Positions 56,954 through 64,000 of a DNA stretch of 64,000 nt are shown here, one piece after another. Numbering within the stretch: the stretch's first letter is position 1; the number at the start of each line of letters is the position of its first letter. The notes under the pieces are model-generated. The model was not told the DNA's origin and ran no database searches. It saw only the letters and a program-made list of their open reading frames with translations. The DNA comes from Gnetum montanum (taxonomy: Eukaryota > Streptophyta > Gnetopsida > Gnetales > Gnetaceae). A program made the translations under genes and the position numbers. The DNA is taken from NCBI GenBank assembly GCA_015680685.1, contig MNCI01012642.1, forward strand, positions 49,047 to 113,046, written 5' to 3'.

Positions 56954-59100
56954 TACCCCCATGATTGAATGAAAACTTGTCCTTGAGTGAACAAAAGGAG
57001 GAACAGATCCCTTACATTGGGAAGGTATGGGATTATTGACTAATATGCAAACTAACCCAAATGAAATAAAAAAACTCTAAATGCCCAAATATACAGATTT
57101 ACAATATTTTACAAAATTGGGTGTTCATGACAATGAAATTGAACACCCTAGCCAAAACTAACATCCAATTTCTCTAGCAGTTGAAGAGTGAGGGAGAAGA
57201 TTCAATGATCATGAAGGATCATCATTGCATGGTGATGTTGCTTATTCTTTGATGAAGATAGTCCCACTTCTAGTCCATGCTTCCCAATACAATCACAACA
57301 AAATCATAGATTAGTGTGCAATGTGTAACATATAGATTTTAGGTACCTTGTCTTGTTGGTAGTTACACTTGGCTAGGTTGTAATTATGGTGGATTGATTC
57401 CTTAATAGTGTTAGCAGGAAGACTAAAAAATGAGGTGAAATGGATAAGTGGTCCATTACTAAATTTTGAAAAAGCCGAAATGCAATGAAATACTTGAAGA
57501 GGGTTAAACAATTCACAATAACAAAAAATAATATTTCACTAAAAACCATTGTGAAGATGCGCACAATTGGATGTCATTGATGGGGCATGCAAAAGGATTT
57601 CATTATGGGAATTTCTAAGGATAAAGAACTTAACTAATCCAACCAAAAGGTATGCAAGTGGGTCCTTCCCAAAGCAAGTACATGCCCTTTGTTGCCCTTG
57701 CATATCCTCAAACTAAGGAGTCCATGGGCCCCATGGATGATTAATGGTTATGAAAAGTTAAGTATGAAAACCTAAAAGAAACTACCTAAGAATTTTGACA
57801 CATCAAACCAAGACATCAAACAAGAACATGAACACTAGAAGTGAGATGAGGCATGGAAAGCATAGATGGATGAGAGAGAAAGTGGAATGAAGTTCCTGAT
57901 TAAGGTCACATGAAGTCCCTTGTGAATTTTGTGGTTAGGTGACCTGATAAAATCCATCCATAGTCCAAACCAACCAACCATGTTCAATGACTTTGCATCA
58001 CCACTCTAAAACTAGTCCACCTCCTCAAGACACAAGAGTGCTCCCACAAAACAACCACTATTCCTTATTTCAAGAAGAAAAGAGAAGCAGGAAGTCACAA
58101 AGGGCCTTAGTTAGAGGAGACCTTTAGGCATGGGTAACATGTCTCTCTAGTTCCATAACTAGTGCTTGTGGCCCATTTATTTTGTCTAAGGGATTTGCTT
58201 TGAATTTCCATCATTTTTTTCTTATTTTTGAAATGAGAATCACACCATGCAAAGAGTTATTCAACTTCTTGTTACTAGTCAACCTGGAATGGTAAGAAAT
58301 CCATGAAAACACACATGTACCTAAGTAAGCAAAAAGGCATAAAGAGTATTGAGTCCCCTTGAAGTCACATCTTGTTCACAACTTTGAATCCTTTCCAAGT
58401 CCAAAAACTACCAAGTTCACAAGTTTGTTAAAGTTTTATTAATGAAAAAGAAACCTCATACTTTCAGAACAAAGAAAACCATAGAGTTTGTAGATGGGTG
58501 GATGTTGTGGACTCATTACTTATTTCATAAAAAAAGAAACCATGTCCTAGTTATCAGTAACAAAATTCAAAGCTAGAATCCAAACACCAATCATCAAATA
58601 ACTAGATAGCACATGCTCACATTAAACAAATCATATCGTACCCAGTTGGCAATAAGGAATATTATTAACAAAAATTAGAAAATCATAATAAAATAAAGTA
58701 AAATATATAAGAAAGTGTAAAATATTTAAGAAAAATTTGAATGTACTAACAATGATGTAAAAAAAATGGGGTAAGATAAGAAAAATTTTTTAAATCAAAA
58801 AGGTATAAAATAAATAATTTTCAAAAACAAAAATGTGTAAAACAAAAAATAGAAAAACTAAGGAGCCATGTATATGGTTAGCATAGATAGCCATCTCCCT
58901 CATTAATGAGTTAAAATAAGGAGATCCAAATAGTTAAGCATGGTTATCCATCCATTGAGGTATTTGTTGCACTAGCTTGCTTGGGCTAGTGGAAAGGCTT
59001 TATCTATTGGTTGTTGACCAATTGCTTCTTGTTTAGACTCTCAGGTTTGTAGATCAACATGACCCCAAAAGGAAAAGTTTCATAAATGATATAAGGTTCT
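56954..59100. other. 3' untranslated region of element E
   Basis: It holds the polypurine tract (56954-56960), unassigned AT-rich sequence, the conserved block shared with A and C (57645-58150), then A-rich sequence to about 58860. It lacks the extra ORF found in the same place in A and C: only about 700 bp separate LTR and conserved block. Confidence 0.6.
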
Positions 59101-62100
59101 TCCTACAACATCTAGAACTTAATTCGTTGAGGTACGTGTATGGGGGTACGTGTATGGGGTTCTAGTAGAGCACCTTATCTCCGAGTTGAAATTTTACTTT
59201 CCTTATTCTAACGTCATGGCATTTTTTGTTAAATGCCTTATGCAACTTGTTAGATGACAAGGCCACCAATCAGTTTTCATTTAGCAAGTTGAGATTCTTT
59301 AATCTTTCTTTTTATGCTAGACTTAAGTCAAGGTCAAGGTCATAGGCTATTAACAATGTACGAAGATTGGATTGAATACGAAGAGTTGGTAATTTTTCAT
59401 ACACTAGCTCATAGGGGGAGTAGCATATAGGGAGTTTCCATGTTGAGTAGTAAGCATAGAGGACATCATTGAGTTTTTTGCTCTAGTCTCTCCTATATTT
59501 ACTAACTATTCTTATTAAGAACTTAATGATTTCCCTATTTTTAGTCTTAGCTTGACCATTAGCTTGGGGATGATAAGGTGTTGTTAATTTATGCTTAACC
59601 CTCAAGTTTTGCATGAGCTTCCAAAAGGTAGTTCTTGTAAAGTGGATTCCATTGTTAGAAATTAATGTATGTGGCATACCAAACCTATTTACAAAATTTT
59701 ATTGTACAAACCGAGTAGTAGTAGAAGATGTACAGTTGGTGACAGCTACTGATTTGCCCATTTTGTACAATAGTCAATAACAACAATGATGTACGCCTTT
59801 CCATTTGACATGGGCATGATGGGATCCATGAAGTCAATGCCCCAGATGTCGAAGGGTTCTAGTGATTAAATCCACTACTAAGGTTCCTCCATTTGAGCAG
59901 TCATTCCACCATCTCATTGGCATTGTTCACAAGAATGGAAAAATTAGTGAGCATCCTTAAAAAGTGTTGGCTAATAATTCCCTTCCATCATAATTTTAAT
60001 GGTTGTGCATCTCCCAACATAGTGGCCCCCACAAGGACCCTCATGAGCATTCTAGAGATGTGTAATTGATCAGCATCAGGCATAAACTAATGAACTAAGC
60101 CATTGGCACACACCTTGTAGAGGTGCCTACTAATCTCCATGAAGCGTTTCACTTGGTGATGAAATTGCTTTTTCTTTTAGCGGTCCAACTCTTATGGTAT
60201 ATTTTGAGTAGAAGATAGGTGAGAATACCATCATACCATTTAGGCTCTATGAAAAATTATTTAGTTATAGCTTTGACAAAGAGGAGTTCATTAGGAAACT
60301 AATCAGACATTAGGCTTTCCTCATCTTTGTTGTCCCATCATAATCAAGACAAGTGGTCAAAGACAAGAATCTCAGTTTTCTTTTGATCTCCCATCCTAAG
60401 ATTGAATTCCTGTAAGATCACCAACCACCGTATGACATGAGGGCTCACCACTGACTTATTCATGAGGAAGAGAATGGAACTATGATCAATATGCATAAAC
60501 ACTTTGTATCCAAGCACATGGTGCCTAAACTTCTCTAGAGCATACACCACCGTCATCAATTCTTTTTCTATGATGGTGTAATTGAACTGTGCATCCACAA
60601 TGCTTTGACTTGCATAGTGGATGTAATATGGATGTTTCTTATCATCCAACTGTGTAAGCATGGCTCCCAAGGCATAATTAGATGCATTTGTCATGTTATG
60701 AAATAGTCTAAACCATTAGGTGCTTGTACAATTAGAGTCTCTACAAGCTTCTGCTTGAGGCTTTGGAATGTCTTTTTACATTCTTTGGTCTAGATGAAGG
60801 GAGAATCTTTCTTTGTTAGCTCGACTAATGGTTTCAAGATCTTAGAGAAATTTTCTATAAATAATCGATAGTAGCCAATGTGTCCAAGAAATAACTAAAC
60901 ATCTTTTATAGTTTCTGGTTGATGGGTAATTCCTTGAATGACCCTTATCTTTTTGGAGTCTACCTAGATCACTTCCTATGAAATGCTGTGCCCCAATATA
61001 ATGCCTTCTTAGACCATGGGATGGATCTTTTGCTAATTGATCCATAGGTTTATTTCCATACATCTTTTGAGTACTTGCTCAAGGTGGTTCAAGGCTTGCT
61101 CAAATGTAGCACCATGAGTGGAGAAATCATTCATAAAGACTTTCACTCTACTACCAATTTACTGCTAAAAGATGCTTAAGACCATACGTTGGAAAGTGGT
61201 AGGAGCATTGCACATACCAAAAGGCATATTGTAATATGCAAAGGTTCCCCAAGGACTTGTGAATGTTGTTTTGGCTTTGTCTTCTAGTGTAATCTAGATT
61301 TGGTTATAGCCACTATAACCATCCAAAAAACTATAATAGCAATGCCCAAATATGGTGTCCAACACCTAATCAATGATATTTGAATGTTGCCATGTTTAAT
61401 AGCCTAAAGTCAATGCAAACCTACCATTTTCCACCTCTCTTTAGCACTATCATGAGGGGGCTGACCTACTCGCTATCCGCAATGGGGTAGATGAACCCTG
61501 GCATAAGGAGTATCTCAATCTCCTCTTTGATGATTTTCTTTAATTTTGGATTCAACCACCATTGTGATTACCTTCTTAGCTTCATGGATGAATCAGTATA
61601 AATGTGGTGCTAACATTTCTGTGAATCAATTCGAGTAAGTTTAGGATATGATCAAGCAAAGGCTATTGGTCATCTATTGACCACTTTCAAAAGTTTTGCT
61701 TTTTTCTTGAAAGCAAGTTTGAAATTAAGTACAACTAGCTTGCCATTGTGTAAAAATGCATATTTCAGGCTAGCAAGTAGAGCTTTAAACTCTAGGGGTT
61801 CTTGTTTGAAATTCTCAGGGATCTCTAACTCCTTTCAATTAGTATCATTGTTTTCAATATCAAAGAGTTGGTGATGAACTTGCTCTAGTTCATCCATGCC
61901 TGCAACATAAGTGCAAGTTAGCCTCTTATAGGTTTCATGCACATTGTGCTACTTTCAGAATCAATGGTCAGCCACTAGGTGCCCTCTTGTTTTGTGACTA
62001 CTGCGTATAGATACCTTTGAATATCCACTTCATGTGCATTCTACCTACATGCAAATATAGATGCTCATTTCAATGACCAAAGTTTTTGCACACAATTGCA

Positions 62101-62640
62101 CCTTGTATTGCTATACATGATGCATGGAACTCACTTCTTCTCAATCTTTCCAAATGTGTTTTCCTTAGATATCTCCAAGGAAAGATCTCTGATGCCCATT
62201 CTTGCATCATCAATGCTTAGCCATGCCCTTCCCCTAATGATTGGGAATTCCCCCTTACAGTTCTCAACCTTAATTACTAGGAAATTGGTAGGATAAGACC
62301 ACCCATAGACAGTGGTTACAATGTCTTCTACTAGTCCTAGTGGAATAGTAATGGACTAGTCTATCAATTCCAATTGGATATTGCTCTTCTTGAGAGGCAG
62401 TAGGTTCTAGGCAGTATACATCTCATGAGAAATCAAGTTCACACCGAAACTTGAGTCAAGAAGAGCATTACATGGTTCATTCCTAGTAATTTGTAAATAG
62501 ATAAGAAGACTCCCATGATTAGATAATTTCCTGGGAAGGTTGCCAACCTAGATCTAACCAAATATAGCATGAGTGAGCATAACAATATGGATCCTGGGCA
62601 ATATTTGGTTTGAAAGGGACCCGAATGGATTAGATGCAAA
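59100..62640 (-). pseudogene. Element E pol: protease, RT, RNase H, integrase (Athila-like), decayed
   Basis: Protease: NALLDSSFGVNLISHEMY near 62460, IPLGLVEDIVTTVYGW and IIRGRAWLSIDDA near 62220. RT: remnants of a GYSGYNQI site near 61300 and an active site reading VFMNDFSTHGA (61140-61105), where FxDD is expected, so the catalytic Asp is Asn. RNase H: NASNYALGAMLTQLDDKKHP and YTIIEKELMTVVYALEKFRH (60694-60344), the best-preserved open piece. Integrase: HTLISNNGIHFTRTTFW and HPQANGQAKTKNREIIKF (59677-59500). Here the catalytic Asp of DNG is Asn and the catalytic Glu position is Lys. The C-terminal domain (FQLGDKVLYQNPIH) is near 59200. Stops are many. Confidence 0.82.
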
Positions 62641-64000
62641 GGGGATGGAGAATCAGGGTTTCCAACTACAAGTGTATGTGAGGGTTTAGTTGGCCTATTG
62701 GGTCGAAAGAAAGATCTTTTACAAGCAAGAGGTTTTGAACCACTTGATTGATTAACTGATTTTAGATTGATGGCCCTAGTAGTATTGTGTTGCTAAAATG
62801 GGCTAGAAGTTCACCTTGCATGGATGAAGCAAGTGGTAGCTACATTAAGGGTGAGAGAACCAGTGCAGGAATAGGAGGAGGATAGGGATGGAATGTGGAG
62901 AATGAGTTCTATAGTATTCGAGAGGGTAGTAGTGATGTTGGAAAGGAGAAATGTGACTAGAAGAGTTACATAGTGACAAGGGTTGTTGAAGATAATACCC
63001 ATATGGATCTAGTTGTTTGTAAGGGTATTGCTACCTAGGTAATGGCAACGCCCATGACCATGGGTGTCATCACTGTCGATATTGTTGGTACGGTTGTGAT
63101 GGAGTTCCACTTGGATAATATTGTTATTGTTTATGGAACTACCTAAGATTACCTTGAGGATAAGACAAGCTTATGGGTGTTTGTCTTTTTGCTAGTCATG
63201 GATCTAGAGCATACACCCCAAACTCCTGTAAGTGTAACATGATGGGGAAACATCCCTTAGGGTGTTCATATTGGTAGATGTCACACCCACCATCATCATC
63301 TAATTCAATTTTTGCAACTTTATCTACTACATTAATCTTTCCCTTTCTCTTTTGATTGGAACGTTTAGCTTCCTTTCACCTCCTATGGTGATAATCACTA
63401 CCTTGTTCTTTGGACTCTTCAACAATTTTTAAAACAACTTGAAATATGCTATTCATAAAGTCCCATAACTAATCTACCTTAGCTAAAATTTCAGGGGTGA
63501 ATTTTTGAATCAGCAAGGTTTTCCATTTTACCACCTCATCAAGTGATGATTCCTCACTATCACAGAATCAAACCTCTCACTTGTCATTGAAAGGATTGTA
63601 GTTGTTTTCTTTTGCACTTTCACATTTCCTCAACTCACCTTCTTCCTTTACTACCTACTTGATTAATCATTGGATCTGATGGGCTCTTAATTTTGACAAT
63701 CATCCTTGGGCATAGATTCCAAGAGTTCTCATTTCTAATCAAAGACCATTTATGATATGGCAAAGTTTCTTCTATTGAGAATAACCATGGCTAGGACATC
63801 TGTGCAATAGAGAATAGTATCGATCCATGGCTACATCCAAGGGTTCATGTATTCCTTGTTTCCATCCTTGGATCTGCCTCCTCAAGTTGGACACTTAGGA
63901 GTACTTCTAATATTTGTCATTGAATAGTTCAAGCATTGTACTCCACCATCTAATGGATTCCTATTCCAAGGATTAGTATGAACTCTCTTCTTCCTTAATG
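62641..64000 (-). pseudogene. Element E gag, C-terminal two thirds, decayed
   Basis: Near 63950-63750 the minus strand reads WWSTMLELFNDKY, LRRQIQGWKQGIHEPLDVAM and DRYYSLLHRCPSHGY, matching the gag core of element C. Then come LGIYAQG, KLRAHQIQ and VKEEGELRKCESAKENN (63640 region), a C-x-x-Y-x3-H-x3-C knuckle relic (CDIYQYEHPKGC, 63280), and a Tyr/Pro/Ser-rich tail (SHISPFQHHYYPLEY, 62930). The N-terminal part lies beyond the window. Confidence 0.7.

Larger units (their letters stand above)
44059..64000 (-). mobile_element. Element E: Athila-like Ty3/gypsy retrotransposon, split by element C and running off the window
   Basis: The 3' LTR is in two pieces (44059-44114 and 56103-56953) separated by element C. 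The interior from 56954 contains, on the minus strand and in reverse order, an untranslated region, integrase, RNase H, RT, protease and gag. The polypurine tract follows 56953 on the plus strand (TACCCCC). The 5' LTR and primer site lie beyond 64000. E inserted into copia H at 44058. The left flank CTATC (44054-44058) should recur at its far end. Confidence 0.8.

Noticed and set aside
1-64000. Bacterial or phage genes, riboswitches, Shine-Dalgarno sites
   Set aside because: Content is wholly plant retrotransposon DNA with LTR, primer sites and eukaryotic splice and polyadenylation signals.

Overview
The window is intergenic DNA from a large, repeat-rich plant genome. Almost all of it can be assigned to nested, decayed LTR retrotransposons of the lineages found in land plants: a Ty3/gypsy chromovirus, an Ogre/Tat-type Ty3/gypsy element, Athila-like Ty3/gypsy elements and Ty1/copia. 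I found no intact host gene, no tRNA gene and no bacterial-style operon. The species cannot be named from sequence alone.

Left part (1-2921). A partial plus-oriented LTR (1-797) sits inside a piece of an Athila-like LTR (798-1308). After that come a small copia gag/protease relic (plus strand) and the 3' portion of a minus-strand copia element, called copia G. The other half of copia G lies at 39485-41282, because a chromovirus inserted into its protease.

Chromovirus F (2922-39484, plus strand) has a near-identical LTR pair, a tRNA-iMet-like primer site, decayed gag-pol with a chromodomain, and a 4-of-5 target duplication. Two large elements sit in its 5' half. Element A (3819-11238, minus) is a non-autonomous Athila-like element with a perfect CTCGT duplication. 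It has no reverse transcriptase but carries an extra ORF behind an internal copy of an LTR-type promoter module. Element T (12784-32305, minus, about 19.5 kb) is an Ogre/Tat-type element with 1.75-kb LTRs, gag-pro, RT, two RNase H domains and integrase. Between protease and RT lies an intron-like stretch of about 6.7 kb that holds an antisense, multi-exon gene on the plus strand (about 22189-25743). This gene is the most unusual object in the window. A 34-bp minisatellite and a 5S-rRNA-derived relic follow element T.

Right part (39485-64000). It holds the 5' half of copia G, a 185-bp tandem duplication, and the 3' part of a second copia element (H). Copia H is cut at 44058 by Athila-like element E (minus, continuing past the window end). 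The 3' LTR of E is itself split by element C (44115-56102), a relative of element A. Element C in turn holds two solo LTRs with perfect 5-bp duplications: 51265-53119 (ATAAG) and 53202-54137 (ATTAT). The pol genes of E, T and F all have stop codons or changed catalytic residues, so none looks able to move by itself.

Two themes deserve follow-up. First, extra ORFs with a plant transposon-protein-like look ride in two different element lineages, once in sense (A, C) and once in antisense and spliced (T). Second, palindromic GATATC-rich arrays recur just upstream of the TATA boxes of the Athila-like LTRs, and again inside A and C ahead of the extra ORF.
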